Assembly (NCBI RefSeq): GCF_032852305.1
Contig: NZ_CP136594.1
Location: 3,013,501-3,077,500 of the forward strand
DNA length: 64,000 bases
Origin: Parasphingorhabdus sp. SCSIO 66989
GTDB lineage: Bacteria; Pseudomonadota; Alphaproteobacteria; Sphingomonadales; Sphingomonadaceae
Direction of reading: 5' to 3'
The first letter of the stretch is position 1. The number at the start of each line of letters is the position of its first letter. The translations under genes were made by a program, and so were the position numbers. The notes below the pieces were generated by a model that was given only the letters and a program-made list of their open reading frames with translations, ran no database searches and had not been told where the DNA came from. Positions 1 to 9,248 of the stretch are shown in pieces.

Positions 1-1
1 C

Positions 2-1288
2 AATCCCGCGCCCGATGGCGGTTATGTTACCAGCTATACCGATATTACTGCCGACCGCCGCGCCGAGCAGGCGCTTGAGGCGAAGGTTGCCGAGCGGACG
101 CAGCAGCTAACCGAAGCCAATGCCGCGCTTGAACAGGCAACGCAATCCAAAACCCGTTTCCTCGCCGCCGCCAGCCATGATCTGGTGCAGCCGATGAACG
201 CGGCGCGGCTGTTTACCTCGGCGCTGGAAGAGGAAATCCGCCCCGACAATGCGCCCGCCAAAAAGCTGGTGCAGCAAATTGATCACAGCATCTCAATGGC
301 GGACAATTTGCTGCGCACATTGCTCGATATTTCCAAGCTGGATGGCGGCGGTTTGAAGCCCTCGCCGAGCCGCTTCCCGGTCAATCAGCTATTGTCCGAT
401 CTGGAGACGCAATTTGCCGAGCGCGCGGCGCAAAAGGGCTTGGCGCTCAAGGTCAAATCCTGTTCGCTCACCCTGCATACCGACAAGGGCATGTTTGTCA
501 GCATCTTGCAGAATCTTGTTTCCAATGCGATCCGCTATACCCAATCGGGCCGGATCATTATCGGCGCACGGCGGCGCGGTGAGCATATTGATATCCAGGT
601 CCATGACACCGGCCCCGGCATCGCCGAAGAGCATCAGGAACTGATCTTTCAGGAGTTTCGCCAACTTCCGGACAATGACGGCAAGAAAGGTGTGGGTCTG
701 GGGCTGGCACTGGCGCAGCGACTGGCTGATCTGCTGGGCAGCGAGATACAGCTCATGTCTGCGCCTGGTAAAGGGAGCTGTTTCTCCATAACCATGCCGG
801 TTGAGGCAGATGCAGAGTCCGCCGCTGAGGAGACAGCGCAGGCAACGCCGCGAAGCGCTGTTCCACAAGCTGCAATATTGTGCATCGACAATGATGAGCA
901 TGCGCTCGAAGCCTTGTCCGGACTCCTGAGCCGCTGGGGCTGTCAGGTTGAGACGGCGACACATATTAATGGCCAGATACCGCCCTGCCCCGATCTGCTG
1001 ATCCTCGATTATCAGCTCGATGATGGCGTTACCGGGGATCAGATCTATACCCATCTGGTCGCACATTGGGATGCGAATCCGCCGGTCATCATGCTGACGG
1101 CAGACGATACAGAAACCACAAAACAGCTATGCGCGCAAATGGGCTTTGAACGACAGCTAAAACCCGCCTCCCCGATGGCTCTGCGCGCACTTTTGGGCAG
1201 CATGTTGCAGCGGGGGGCTATGCAGGTAAATGAGTCACGGTCTATCGTATCGTCGGCCCCGCGCAGGCGGGGCCAGGGCTTTTCTTGA
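2..1288 (+). CDS. Hybrid sensor histidine kinase, C-terminal part, CrbS-like (5'-truncated by the window edge)
   Basis: The reading frame is open from base 2, so the true start lies outside the window. Visible in order: the tail of a PAS-like domain (GGYVTSYTDIT), a coiled coil, a HisKA box with the phospho-accepting His in AAASHDLVQP (codon at 176-178), a HATPase domain with N box (LVSNAIRY), G1 (DTGPGIAEE) and G2 (GVGLGLALAQ), and a receiver domain whose Asp is in LLILDYQLDDG. The H-box style and the convergent LuxR regulator next to acs match the CrbS/CrbR acetate-switch pair. CrbS kinases carry an N-terminal sodium:solute symporter domain, which cannot be checked here. The last ~12 codons and the stop fall inside a mobile-looking repeat (1251-1406), so the native C-terminus has been replaced. 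Kinase call firm; CrbS assignment is inference. Confidence 0.85.
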   Translation, partial: NPAPDGGYVTSYTDITADRRAEQALEAKVAERTQQLTEANAALEQATQSKTRFLAAASHDLVQPMNAARLFTSALEEEIRPDNAPAKKLVQQIDHSISMADNLLRTLLDISKLDGGGLKPSPSRFPVNQLLSDLETQFAERAAQKGLALKVKSCSLTLHTDKGMFVSILQNLVSNAIRYTQSGRIIIGARRRGEHIDIQVHDTGPGIAEEHQELIFQEFRQLPDNDGKKGVGLGLALAQRLADLLGSEIQLMSAPGKGSCFSITMPVEADAESAAEETAQATPRSAVPQAAILCIDNDEHALEALSGLLSRWGCQVETATHINGQIPPCPDLLILDYQLDDGVTGDQIYTHLVAHWDANPPVIMLTADDTETTKQLCAQMGFERQLKPASPMALRALLGSMLQRGAMQVNESRSIVSSAPRRRGQGFS

Positions 1289-1406
1289 AAGACTCACGCA
1301 AAGACGCGAAGACGCAAAGAAGGTTCCTGTTTGCGCTATCTCTTCGCGGCTTTGCGTCTTCGCGTGGGAATAAAGTAGCCCTGGCCCCGCCTGCGCGGGG
1401 CCGACG
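1251..1406. mobile_element. Non-autonomous palindromic element, family 1, copy A (MITE-like, 156 bp)
   Basis: Bounded by perfect 30-bp inverted repeats at 1251-1280 and 1377-1406. Each arm is itself a hairpin, GGCCCCGC-GCAG-GCGGGGCC. The ~96-bp core is rich in ACGCAAAGACGC-type motifs and their complement. It is nearly the same as 30817-30966, and the arms recur around the nuclease gene at 38133. No coding capacity and no clear target-site duplication. It lies between convergent genes and overlaps the end of the kinase gene. Confidence 0.75.
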
Positions 1407-1467
1407 CAAGGCGAAAACTCTGCCATTTAATCGCTATCCATCGCCAGAGGTGAAGGGCAGGAAGACT

Positions 1468-2106
1468 TTACGGCATATTCGTCACTGGAAGCGGCACATC
1501 AAGTTTCTGGGCAATCAGCACCGCCTGAGTCCGGTTAATCACGCCCAGCTTGCGGAAAATCGCGGTGATATGCGCCTTCACCGTCGCTTCGGAAATATCC
1601 ATCTGGAACGCGATCTGCTTGTTGAGCAGGCCTTCATTTATCAGCATCAATATGCGTCGCTGCGCCGGGGTAAGGCTGGCCAGTTTGGTGAAATCATCAT
1701 TATCCGCATCACTGGTTTCGGTGGCAATCGGGAACCAGAAATCGCCTTGCTCCACAGCCGCCAAGGCCCTGCGCATATCCTCCAGCGGCGCGGATTTGGG
1801 AATGAAGGCACACGCCCCCAGGCTCTGCGCCGCGTTGCTGACACCCGCTTCCTCACTCGCTGACACAATAGCGATCGGCATCGCCGGGAAATCCTGCCGG
1901 AAATCGAGCAAGGCGGTCAGGCCATTGCTGTCGGGCAGATGCACGTCGAGCAATAGCAGGTCACTCGCTGCATCCTCTAGTGCGCTGCGGGCCTGTGCTA
2001 TCGTCTCCGCCTCGACAATATCCGCATCCGGCCAGACTTTAGACACCGCCTGTGACAAGGCACTGCGGAACAGCGGATGATCATCGGTTATGACGATGCG
2101 TGGCAT
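1468..2106 (-). CDS. LuxR-family response regulator, CrbR-like
   Basis: A 212-residue two-domain regulator. The N-terminal receiver has the acidic pair (ITDDHP), the phospho-acceptor Asp in LLLLDVHLPD and the conserved Lys in FIPKSAP. The C-terminal LuxR-type helix-turn-helix (LTPAQRRILMLINEGLLNKQIAFQMDISEATVKAHITAIFRKLGV) binds DNA. It starts 5 bp after the acs stop codon on the same strand, so it is probably the distal gene of an acs-regulator operon, and it converges on the kinase gene, its likely partner. In the CrbS/CrbR system the regulator activates acs in response to acetate; that role here rests on context and family resemblance. Confidence 0.85.
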   Translation of the reverse strand: MPRIVITDDHPLFRSALSQAVSKVWPDADIVEAETIAQARSALEDAASDLLLLDVHLPDSNGLTALLDFRQDFPAMPIAIVSASEEAGVSNAAQSLGACAFIPKSAPLEDMRRALAAVEQGDFWFPIATETSDADNDDFTKLASLTPAQRRILMLINEGLLNKQIAFQMDISEATVKAHITAIFRKLGVINRTQAVLIAQKLDVPLPVTNMP

Positions 2107-2111
2107 GGGCT

Positions 2112-4076
2112 TTAGCGGTTCAACCTTCCTTCGATCAGACTATCAACAATGCTGGGGTCCGCCAATGTCGAGGTGTCACCCAGCGAGCCATAATCATTCT
2201 CGGCAATCTTGCGCAAGATGCGCCGCATGATCTTGCCGGAACGCGTTTTCGGCAGACCCGGAGTCAGATGCAGATGGTCGGGCGTCGCAATCGGTCCGAT
2301 TTCGGTACGTACATGTTTGCGCAGTTCCGCCACCAGCTCGTCTGACGGCTCCTCACCGGCATTGAGCGTGACATAGCAATATATGCCCTGCCCCTTGATA
2401 TCGTGCGGATAACCAACCACGGCAGCTTCAGCGACTTTGGCGTGCGACACCAAGGCGCTTTCTACCTCGGCAGTGCCCATGCGGTGGCCCGAAACGTTGA
2501 TGACATCATCGACCCGGCCGGTGATCCAGTAATAGCCGTCCTCATCGCGCTTGCAGCCATCGCCGGTGAAGTATTTGCCTTTATAGGTGCTGAAATAGGT
2601 CTGCTCGAAACGCTCATGATCGCCATAAACGCTGCGCGCCTGGCCCGGCCAGCTCGCGATGATGCACAGATTGCCATCGGTCGCGCCTTCCAATACACCA
2701 CCTTCATTATCCACCAGTTGCGGCTGGATACCGAAGAAAGGCTTGCCTGCACTGCCCGGTTTCATGTCATGCGCGGCAGGCAAGGTGGTAATCATCGTGC
2801 CGCCCGTCTCGGTCTGCCACCACGTATCGACAATCGGGCAGCGTCCCTCACCCACGACCTGATGATACCAGCGCCAGGCCTCCGGATTAATCGGTTCACC
2901 AACTGTGCCCAATAGCCGCAACGAAGACCGATCATGCGCTTTCACCGGCTCATCGCCCTCACGCATCAACGCACGGATAGCCGTAGGGGCAGTGTAGAAG
3001 ATATTGACCTGATATTTCTCGATTACCTGCCAGAAACGGCTGAAATCGGGATAGTTGGGTACGCCTTCAAACATCACCTCGGTGGCGCCGTTGAGCAACG
3101 GGCCGTAGACGATATAGCTGTGACCGGTGACCCAGCCGATATCGGCGCTGCACCAGAAAACTTCACCCGGCTGATAATCAAAGACATAATGAAATGTCGT
3201 CGCCGTCCAGACGGCATAGCCGCCAGTGGTGTGCAACACACCCTTGGGCTTGCCGGTGGAGCCAGAGGTGTAAAGGATGAACAGCGGGTCTTCCGCCGCC
3301 ATAGGCTCGCACGCGCAGTCATTGGAAACAGTCGCTGCCAGCTTATGATACCAATGGTCGCGGCCTTGCACCATCGCGATATCGGCGCCGACATGGTTGA
3401 CCACCAGAACGCCATCCAGCGGCGTTTCGTGATCGGGCTCATCAATTGCGGCATCGACATTGGCCTTTAGCGGCACGGTCTTGCCACCACGCAGACCAGC
3501 ATCGGCGGTGATGACAAAACGGCTGCCACAATCCTCAATCCGACCGGCCAATGCCTCGGGCGAGAACCCGCCGAACACAACCGAATGGATCGCGCCAATA
3601 CGTGCACAGGCGAGCATCGCCATCGCACCTTCTGGGATCATTGGCATATAGATGGTAACGCGGTCACCTTTTTTGACGCCCATGGCTTTCAGGCAATTTG
3701 CCATTTTGCTGACTTCGCTGAGCAATTCGGCATAGGTCAGTTTGCGCGCTTCACTATTGGGATCGTCAGGCTCAAAAATCAGCGCGGTGACATCGCCTTT
3801 CCCGGCCGCAACATGGCGGTCCAGCGCGTTGTGGCAGATATTCAGCACGCCATCTTCAAACCATTTGATATCTACCGGATCATAGTCCCAGTTACTGATC
3901 ACTGTTGGCGGTGTCATCCAGTCTATACGCTCGGCCTGTGTTCCCCAAAATGCATCAGGGTCCGATACGCTCTGGGCATAGAGCCTGTCATAATCGGCCG
4001 CAGTGCAATGGGTGTTGGCCTGAGGTGGTGCGGGCACGATATCTGCCCCGGTTTTTGCTGACTGATCTGCTGCCAT
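2112..4076 (-). CDS. acs: Acetyl-CoA synthetase (AMP-forming)
   Basis: Activates acetate to acetyl-CoA through acetyl-AMP. The 654-residue length from ATG 4076 fits the family (~650). An in-frame ATG at 4118 gives 14 more residues, but 4076 has the better ribosome site (AGGGAG, 7 nt upstream). Visible motifs: [14 protein letters not shown], the phosphate loop [38 protein letters not shown], and near the end TRSGKIMRR with the lysine that lysine acetylation controls in Acs proteins. It is transcribed divergently from a porin and followed 5 bp later by a LuxR-type regulator, which together make an acetate uptake and activation module. Confidence 0.97.
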   Translation of the reverse strand: MAADQSAKTGADIVPAPPQANTHCTAADYDRLYAQSVSDPDAFWGTQAERIDWMTPPTVISNWDYDPVDIKWFEDGVLNICHNALDRHVAAGKGDVTALIFEPDDPNSEARKLTYAELLSEVSKMANCLKAMGVKKGDRVTIYMPMIPEGAMAMLACARIGAIHSVVFGGFSPEALAGRIEDCGSRFVITADAGLRGGKTVPLKANVDAAIDEPDHETPLDGVLVVNHVGADIAMVQGRDHWYHKLAATVSNDCACEPMAAEDPLFILYTSGSTGKPKGVLHTTGGYAVWTATTFHYVFDYQPGEVFWCSADIGWVTGHSYIVYGPLLNGATEVMFEGVPNYPDFSRFWQVIEKYQVNIFYTAPTAIRALMREGDEPVKAHDRSSLRLLGTVGEPINPEAWRWYHQVVGEGRCPIVDTWWQTETGGTMITTLPAAHDMKPGSAGKPFFGIQPQLVDNEGGVLEGATDGNLCIIASWPGQARSVYGDHERFEQTYFSTYKGKYFTGDGCKRDEDGYYWITGRVDDVINVSGHRMGTAEVESALVSHAKVAEAAVVGYPHDIKGQGIYCYVTLNAGEEPSDELVAELRKHVRTEIGPIATPDHLHLTPGLPKTRSGKIMRRILRKIAENDYGSLGDTSTLADPSIVDSLIEGRLNR

Positions 4077-4282
4077 TGTCCGCTCCCTGAAAGTCTTTTG
4101 ATCCTGGATATCATTCATCGCCCGTCTCCACCATCCATAGATTGCCGCCCTATTGCGTCGACTCTTTGGATAGCAGAACCACCGCCAAAGCGATTTGCGA
4201 CATTGGTCGTATAGACCATTGGCTAATGTCGCTGCTGCCGCGGTTTTGGCACGTTGTTCCGAACCATCATGGGGAGGACAAG

Positions 4283-5710
4283 ATGGCAAAACATAACAAA
4301 AGAACTGCACTTTTCGGGCTGTTGCTCGCGGCAAGCTGCCTGACACCGGCACCCGCTATCGCACAGGAGACCAGCATTGAAGAGCGGCTGGACAGGCTGG
4401 AATCGCTGGTTGAAACGCTGATCACCCGAATGGATCAGAAAGAACAGCAGGGCGAACAGGACCGCGCCATGGTTGCGGAGGTCAAGCAAGCGGTTGAGGA
4501 GACGCGCGAACTTGCAGAACGCAGCGAGCAAGCTGCACAAAAAGTAGAAGATGTTGAGCTCAGCATCGTCGAGGTCAATGACAAGCTGATCGCCAATCGC
4601 GATGTTCTGGGCGATGGTTTCAAAGTGGGCAATACCAGCATCACCTATGGCGGTTATGTGAAGATGGATGCAATCAGCGAGCGCACCAGCGGCGGTGTCG
4701 TCGATTCCAGCAGCATTGCGCGTGATTTTCTCATCCCCGGCCTGATCCCGGTGGGTGGCGATCCTTCCGGTTTCGATACCGACTTCAATATCCGCCAGAC
4801 GCGCTTCTTCTTCAAAACCGCGACAGATGTCGGCGATGATCATACCCTCTCCTCAGTCATCGAGCTTGATTTTATGGTCACCGCCGGCGGCAATGAACGT
4901 ATCTCGAACAGCTTTATCCCGCGCGTGCGCCAGGCCTATCTCACCTATGATAACTGGCTGTTCGGCCAGACATGGTCGACCTTTCAGGATGTCGGCGCCT
5001 TACCCGAAACGCTGGACTTTATCGGCGTGACACCGGGCACGGTCTTCGATCGCCAGCCTTTGATCCGCTACACCAATGGCGGCCTGCAAGTGGCGGTTGA
5101 GCAGCCCGAAACCACGGTAACGACACCCACAGGCGCACGGGTGATCGGCAATAACGACAATATTCCCGATGTGGTGCTGCGCTATAACTATAGCCGCGAC
5201 TGGGGCCGCATCACGCTGGCGGGCATTGGCCGGTCTCTCAGCGTAGATGAGAATGTGTTCAATCTCGAATCAGACAGCGCCTTTGGCTATGGCATCAGCC
5301 TATCGGGCAAGATCAATGTCGGCGAGCGTGACGATATCCGCTTTATGGCCAGCGCCGGCGACGGGATTGGCCGTTATGTTGGCCTAAACCTCGTCAATGA
5401 TGCCGCAGTGCGCCCCGATGGTTCGCTTGATCCGATTGCCACCTATTCCGGCTTTTTGGCTTATCGCCACTTCTGGTCACCCAAATTGCGCACCACCATT
5501 GCCGGTAGTTATTTCAAAGCAGATAATCCGATCGGGCTCACAACCGATGGCGTCACCGATCAGAGCACCAACGGCTTTATCAATCTGGTCTATTCACCTG
5601 TGCCGCCGCTCAATCTCGGTATCGAATATCTCTATGCCGATCGCGAGTTGGAGAACGGTATGTCGGGCAATTTGCAGAAGATACAGGTGTCGGCGCAGTA
5701 CAGCTTTTAG
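4283..5710 (+). CDS. DcaP-like outer-membrane porin
   Basis: 475 residues from ATG 4283, which is preceded by GGGGAGGACAAG. The open frame extends upstream to 4142, but only the 4283 start gives a proper signal peptide ([18 protein letters not shown] to APAIA|Q). An N-terminal coiled coil follows (about residues 27-105, [14 protein letters not shown] and onward), then a beta-rich barrel beginning at [12 protein letters not shown] and ending in a C-terminal Phe (SAQYSF), as expected for BamA-inserted porins. The coiled coil plus barrel matches the DcaP family, trimeric porins that pass small organic acids. Divergence from acs across a 206-bp shared promoter region suggests co-regulation with acetate use. 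Substrate is inferred. Confidence 0.85.
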   Translation: MAKHNKRTALFGLLLAASCLTPAPAIAQETSIEERLDRLESLVETLITRMDQKEQQGEQDRAMVAEVKQAVEETRELAERSEQAAQKVEDVELSIVEVNDKLIANRDVLGDGFKVGNTSITYGGYVKMDAISERTSGGVVDSSSIARDFLIPGLIPVGGDPSGFDTDFNIRQTRFFFKTATDVGDDHTLSSVIELDFMVTAGGNERISNSFIPRVRQAYLTYDNWLFGQTWSTFQDVGALPETLDFIGVTPGTVFDRQPLIRYTNGGLQVAVEQPETTVTTPTGARVIGNNDNIPDVVLRYNYSRDWGRITLAGIGRSLSVDENVFNLESDSAFGYGISLSGKINVGERDDIRFMASAGDGIGRYVGLNLVNDAAVRPDGSLDPIATYSGFLAYRHFWSPKLRTTIAGSYFKADNPIGLTTDGVTDQSTNGFINLVYSPVPPLNLGIEYLYADRELENGMSGNLQKIQVSAQYSF

Positions 5711-5826
5711 CTGGCGAATACTTTTGGAGGTGAGGCTTGGTTTTCAGGAAGTGGGCATTAAGCCATTCGAGCAGAGCCAGCATCCCGGGCTGCCACAATG
5801 GTTGCAATTACTATTAGAGGAAGTAG

Positions 5827-5896
5827 TGGCCGACGCGGTCTGTAGTCATGAGAGGTGAGCCTAGGGGGAGTGCTCAATACAGGACCGCGTCGGTCA
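5827..5896. repeat. Long inverted repeat able to form a stem-loop
   Basis: Arms 5827-5844 and 5878-5896 pair over 17 of 18 positions (GACGCGGTC with GACCGCGTC at the centre) with one bulged base, around a 33-nt loop. It lies between the porin stop and the convergent small gene at 5911. No T-run follows on either strand, so it is not a classical terminator; it may be a processed RNA structure or a decayed repeat. Confidence 0.55.
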
Positions 5897-5910
5897 CTTG
5901 GGTGCCAGCC

Positions 5911-6093
5911 TTAGCTGGCGGGTTCGGCCCGGTGGGACAGGCCGGATTCGAGAATATTGATACGGTCAATGAGGCGGTCACGTGCGTCATAGAGATCTTG
6001 CGATGATACCGAGCGCCCCGCCGCTTTGCAGTTGTCGATCAGCCGGTTGATCCGGCTTAATCTTGCCCGCAAAACAGAGAGATAACTCGCCAT
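5911..6093 (-). CDS. Small hypothetical protein, helical and charged
   Basis: A 60-residue product with a good ribosome site (GAGGAG, about 9 nt before ATG 6093). The sequence is mostly amphipathic helix with alternating Arg/Leu/Asp (YLSVLRARLSRINRLID, RDRLIDRINILESGL), the pattern of small coiled-coil proteins. It has one Cys and no signal or membrane segment. A short hairpin (GCCAGC/GCTGGC, 5904-5919) overlaps its stop codon. I do not recognise the family. The ribosome site and codon use favour a real gene. Confidence 0.6.
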   Translation of the reverse strand: MASYLSVLRARLSRINRLIDNCKAAGRSVSSQDLYDARDRLIDRINILESGLSHRAEPAS

Positions 6094-6428
6094 GACGCAA
6101 TACTCCTCACCGCTAATTCACAAACTCTACTAGGTAGAATTTGCTTTTTACTTAAGCCTTTTGATCAAGGCCTTTGTCTTTGCTTGAGAGTGAAATAGCC
6201 AAGGCCCGCCACTAAATCCAATCACTTGAAACAGCATTCATTGATAGAATGAAACTATTGATCGGAAATGGTCCTTTTCAATGCTTTGCGCATATCGGCA
6301 GAGGCCTGAGTGTCTGCCACTTTCCTGCCCTTCACTGGCCAGTAAAGGAGGCCTACTCAAAAGAGTTGTAAAGCGGAATTGCCTGGGTGCAAAAAGTAAT
6401 GCTGGCAATCCTTTAGTCTGTATCTATA
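6094..6428. other. Intergenic region without recognisable gene
   Basis: About 335 bp between two divergently transcribed genes, AT-richer than its surroundings, so it should hold both promoters. I see no open frame with a ribosome site, no strong hairpin and no repeat copy. The LysR gene that follows has no Shine-Dalgarno sequence, so its transcript may be leaderless. Confidence 0.5.
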
Positions 6429-6437
6429 GTGCCCGCC

Positions 6438-7367
6438 ATGCCGACCTTACGCCAGCTCGAATATCTGATTGCCATTGCCGATCTGGGCCATTTTGGCCGC
6501 GCCGCAGACCGGGTGCATGTTTCCCAACCGACTCTGAGCCAACAGATCCGCACGCTTGAGCAGCGCCTCGGCGTAAAGCTGGTCGAACGCGAGAGCCGCG
6601 GCGCCGAACTGACACCCATTGGTCGCGAGATAGCGGTGAAAGCGCGCAAGATATTGGTCGATGTCCGCGATTTGCGTGATACCGCGACCAAGGCCAATGA
6701 TGGCCGTGCTGGGACATTACGCTTTGGCGTCAGTCCGACCATCGGCCCCTATTTCATGCCCGATATTGTGCGCCAGATGCACCAACTTGCGCCCAATATG
6801 CGGCTCTATATCCGGGAAGGCATTCCGGTTCAGCAGGTGCAAGAGCTCGCCAGCGGCAGCATTGATATCCTGTTGGGCCCGTTACCAATTGAGAATAGTG
6901 CGCTCGAGGTTGAACCGCTTTTCCATGAGCCGCTCTATATTGTCGCACCGCCGGATCATCGTCTGGCGCAAATGGAGCCGCTGCAGCGCAGCGATTTCGC
7001 CGGGACGGGCTTCCTCAGCCTTGATCCGAAACACCATTATCACATCCAAACCAAGACCATCGCCGATGAATTGGGCGCAGATATTTTGCGTGACTATGAA
7101 GGCACTAGCCTTGATAGTCTGCGTCAAATGGTCGGGTCTGGCCTGGGTATCTCGCTGTTGCCGGAATTCTATCTCAGCTCCGAAGTCGGCGGCGTCGACA
7201 TGGTCAAGCGGCTTGAGGTCAAGGACTGGAAAGCCAGCCGCAGTATCGGCATGGCGTGGCGCCGTGGTGCCGCTTATGAAGACACCTATCGCTGGATGGG
7301 CGAGTATATTCGCGAAAAGGGACTTGAACGCCTTGCCGAAGCGCAAAAGGCACATGGCCTTTCATAG
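6438..7367 (+). CDS. LysR-family regulator, OxyR-like but without cysteines
   Basis: 309 residues: N-terminal LysR helix-turn-helix (LRQLEYLIAIADLGHFGRAADRVHVSQPTLSQQI), a linker helix and a two-lobed effector domain. The effector domain reads like OxyR (EGTSLDSLRQMVGSGLGISLLPEFYL), whose peroxide switch uses two cysteines, but this protein contains no cysteine. The segment where OxyR carries its reactive Cys199 is here DPKHHYH (about residues 196-202), rich in histidine. An upstream GTG at 6429 is possible; ATG 6438 fits LysR N-termini. It lies just before and in the same direction as the export operon and may control it through the 20-bp repeats at 7421-7460. Confidence 0.85.
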   Translation: MPTLRQLEYLIAIADLGHFGRAADRVHVSQPTLSQQIRTLEQRLGVKLVERESRGAELTPIGREIAVKARKILVDVRDLRDTATKANDGRAGTLRFGVSPTIGPYFMPDIVRQMHQLAPNMRLYIREGIPVQQVQELASGSIDILLGPLPIENSALEVEPLFHEPLYIVAPPDHRLAQMEPLQRSDFAGTGFLSLDPKHHYHIQTKTIADELGADILRDYEGTSLDSLRQMVGSGLGISLLPEFYLSSEVGGVDMVKRLEVKDWKASRSIGMAWRRGAAYEDTYRWMGEYIREKGLERLAEAQKAHGLS

Positions 7368-7420
7368 TTAAAACCTATCGTATTATCATGTAATATCGCA
7401 TTGCGATCTATGGCATTTGT

Positions 7421-7460
7421 ATTAGCTAGTGCACAATTCTATTAGCTAATGCACAATAGC
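7421..7460. promoter_or_regulatory. Two tandem 20-bp direct repeats upstream of the export operon
   Basis: Unit 1 begins ATTAGCTAGTGCACAAT at 7421 and unit 2 begins ATTAGCTAATGCACAAT at 7441. The period is exactly 20 bp, about two helical turns, which puts both units on one face of the DNA. Each unit holds the small palindrome TAGCTA, and unit 1 also holds GTGCAC. The site ends 54 bp before the ABC gene start. Such spacing suits a pair of regulator dimers; the LysR-type protein encoded next door is a candidate, by inference. Confidence 0.55.
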
Positions 7461-7514
7461 ATATTGGTGATAATATCGTCATGGTGCCCTAACGGTATCA
7501 GGGAGTGATCATAT

Positions 7515-9248
7515 ATGGCAACGGACGGACAGCATGAAATGGGCGCGCGCGATGCCCTGCGCTGGATGTTCACACTGATAGCGCCGGAACGACCCTATGT
7601 AACCATCGCCCTGATCTATGGCATTGGGATCAGCATCTTGTCGCTGGCGACGCCGATCTCGGTGCAGATGTTGATCAACTCGGTCGCCAATACGGCATTG
7701 GTAACGCCATTGGTAGCGCTCTCCATGGCGCTGCTGGTGTTGCTGCTGATCGCGGTTTTGCTCAGTGCTTTGCGCGTCCATGTGATGGAGATGTTTACCC
7801 GGCGCTTCTATGCCCGGCTGGTAGCAGAGATCACCACGCGCGCGATTCATGCGTCCAACCCGTTTTTCCAGGACGCCAAGCGCGAAGATCTGTTCAACCG
7901 CTATTTTGATGTTGTCACCGTCCAGAAATCGGTGCCGTCGCTACTTATCGGTGGCTTTACCATCATATTGCAATCGGCGGTCGGCTTTGCGGTTACATCC
8001 TTTTACCACCCGTTCTTTCTGGCGTTTAACGGACTGGTGATCTTCTTTGCGTTTCTCATCCTGCTGGTGTGGACGCGCGGCGCCATTCGCAGCGGTATTG
8101 CGCTCAGCCATGCCAAATATGAAGCTGCGCGCTGGTTGGAGAATGTGGGAATCTCCAATGGTTTCTATAAGTCGCAGCGCCATGTCGGCTATGCGATGGA
8201 TCGTTCCGAAGAAGTGACCGCCAACTATATGAAGCAGCGCAAGCGCCACTTCTTCTATAGCTATGCGCAAACCGTCAGCTTCCTGTTGCTCTATGCTCTG
8301 TCCAGTGCAGGCCTGCTGGCATTGGGCGGCTGGCTGGTGATTGAGGAACAGCTTTCCATTGGCCAGCTGGTCGCGGCAGAGCTAATCCTGTCAGCAGCGT
8401 TTTTTGGGCTGGGTCAGATTGGCCCATATCTCGACAATACCTATGACCTTGTCGCCGCATCAGAGGAAATTGGCCTGATTTTCCATATCGATCAGGAAGA
8501 CCCAAAACCGGCAGCCAATGATGAAGCCGCCGACGGAACGCTCGCCTTTCGCGAAACACTGTTTTCGTCCGAGCGCGGCGGCAGCACCGAGTTCAACATC
8601 TCCATACCCGCCGGTTCCAATCTGCGCGCCATGGCGGAAGACCATGAGACACAGCGCTTTTTCAGCCATGCCCTAAAACGCCATGAAAAACCCAAACGTG
8701 GCATGATCACCGTTGGTGGTCAGGACATTCTCAATATCAACAATTTCAAGCTGCGCTCTGATGTTGTGGTGCTTGATAGACCAACCATGGTGGACTCAAC
8801 CATCCGCGAATATCTGCAACTGGCCAACCCGCAATTCTCGTCAGCCGATGCACTTGAAATGCTCGACACTGTGGGTTTGAGCGAACGCGTTGCGCATTTG
8901 CCTCTTGGTCTGGACACGCCGCTGTCGACCTCTGGCTGGCCATTGTCGCTCGCCGAGGCGATGGCGCTGAAGCTGGCCGGTGCGATTATGCGTCGTCCAC
9001 GCATTTTGTTGCTGACCTCGCTGTTTGACATGCTTGACCCGGACATCTTGCTGCGGGTCGGTGCCGAGCTGGCGACGCATGGTACAACAACCATTCATTT
9101 CACTGCGCGCAATGTCGGCAGCGATCAGACCGATTATCTCTGGGTTGGCCGGGACGAACAGAAGATTGTCAAAGATGTGGACGAGCTGCAGCGGCTCTAT
9201 GCGGCCACCAAATCAGACCAGCAGGACTCTGCGGGAGCAGCGCAATGA
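7515..9248 (+). CDS. ABC half-transporter with a catalytically degenerate ATPase domain
   Basis: 577 residues. Residues ~25-310 form an exporter-type transmembrane domain with about six helices. Residues ~340-565 keep the ABC ATPase fold by landmarks: MITVGGQDILNI, VDSTIREYLQL, LPLGLDTPL and RRPRILLLTSLFDMLDPD line up with the usual DG.DI, TIREN, LP.GLDT and PRILLLDE.TSALD. Every catalytic motif is gone: the Walker A position reads GSNLRAMAEDHET, Walker B has TS in place of Asp-Glu, the Q-loop Gln is Asp (VVVLDRP), LSGGQ is LSLAE, and the switch His is missing (IHFTARN). The frame is intact, so this is a maintained pseudo-ATPase. It overlaps the adaptor gene by 4 bp. Partner ATPase and substrate unknown. 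Confidence 0.85.
   Translation: MATDGQHEMGARDALRWMFTLIAPERPYVTIALIYGIGISILSLATPISVQMLINSVANTALVTPLVALSMALLVLLLIAVLLSALRVHVMEMFTRRFYARLVAEITTRAIHASNPFFQDAKREDLFNRYFDVVTVQKSVPSLLIGGFTIILQSAVGFAVTSFYHPFFLAFNGLVIFFAFLILLVWTRGAIRSGIALSHAKYEAARWLENVGISNGFYKSQRHVGYAMDRSEEVTANYMKQRKRHFFYSYAQTVSFLLLYALSSAGLLALGGWLVIEEQLSIGQLVAAELILSAAFFGLGQIGPYLDNTYDLVAASEEIGLIFHIDQEDPKPAANDEAADGTLAFRETLFSSERGGSTEFNISIPAGSNLRAMAEDHETQRFFSHALKRHEKPKRGMITVGGQDILNINNFKLRSDVVVLDRPTMVDSTIREYLQLANPQFSSADALEMLDTVGLSERVAHLPLGLDTPLSTSGWPLSLAEAMALKLAGAIMRRPRILLLTSLFDMLDPDILLRVGAELATHGTTTIHFTARNVGSDQTDYLWVGRDEQKIVKDVDELQRLYAATKSDQQDSAGAAQ

Noticed and set aside
1285-1863. Open frame with RKDAKTQRR-like translation, and its reverse counterpart at 1235-1426
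   Set aside because: They are translations of the family 1 repeat core and of the antisense of the response regulator gene; no ribosome site.
6438-7367. Calling this gene oxyR
   Set aside because: No cysteine in the protein, so the defining peroxide switch is absent; described as OxyR-like without a symbol.
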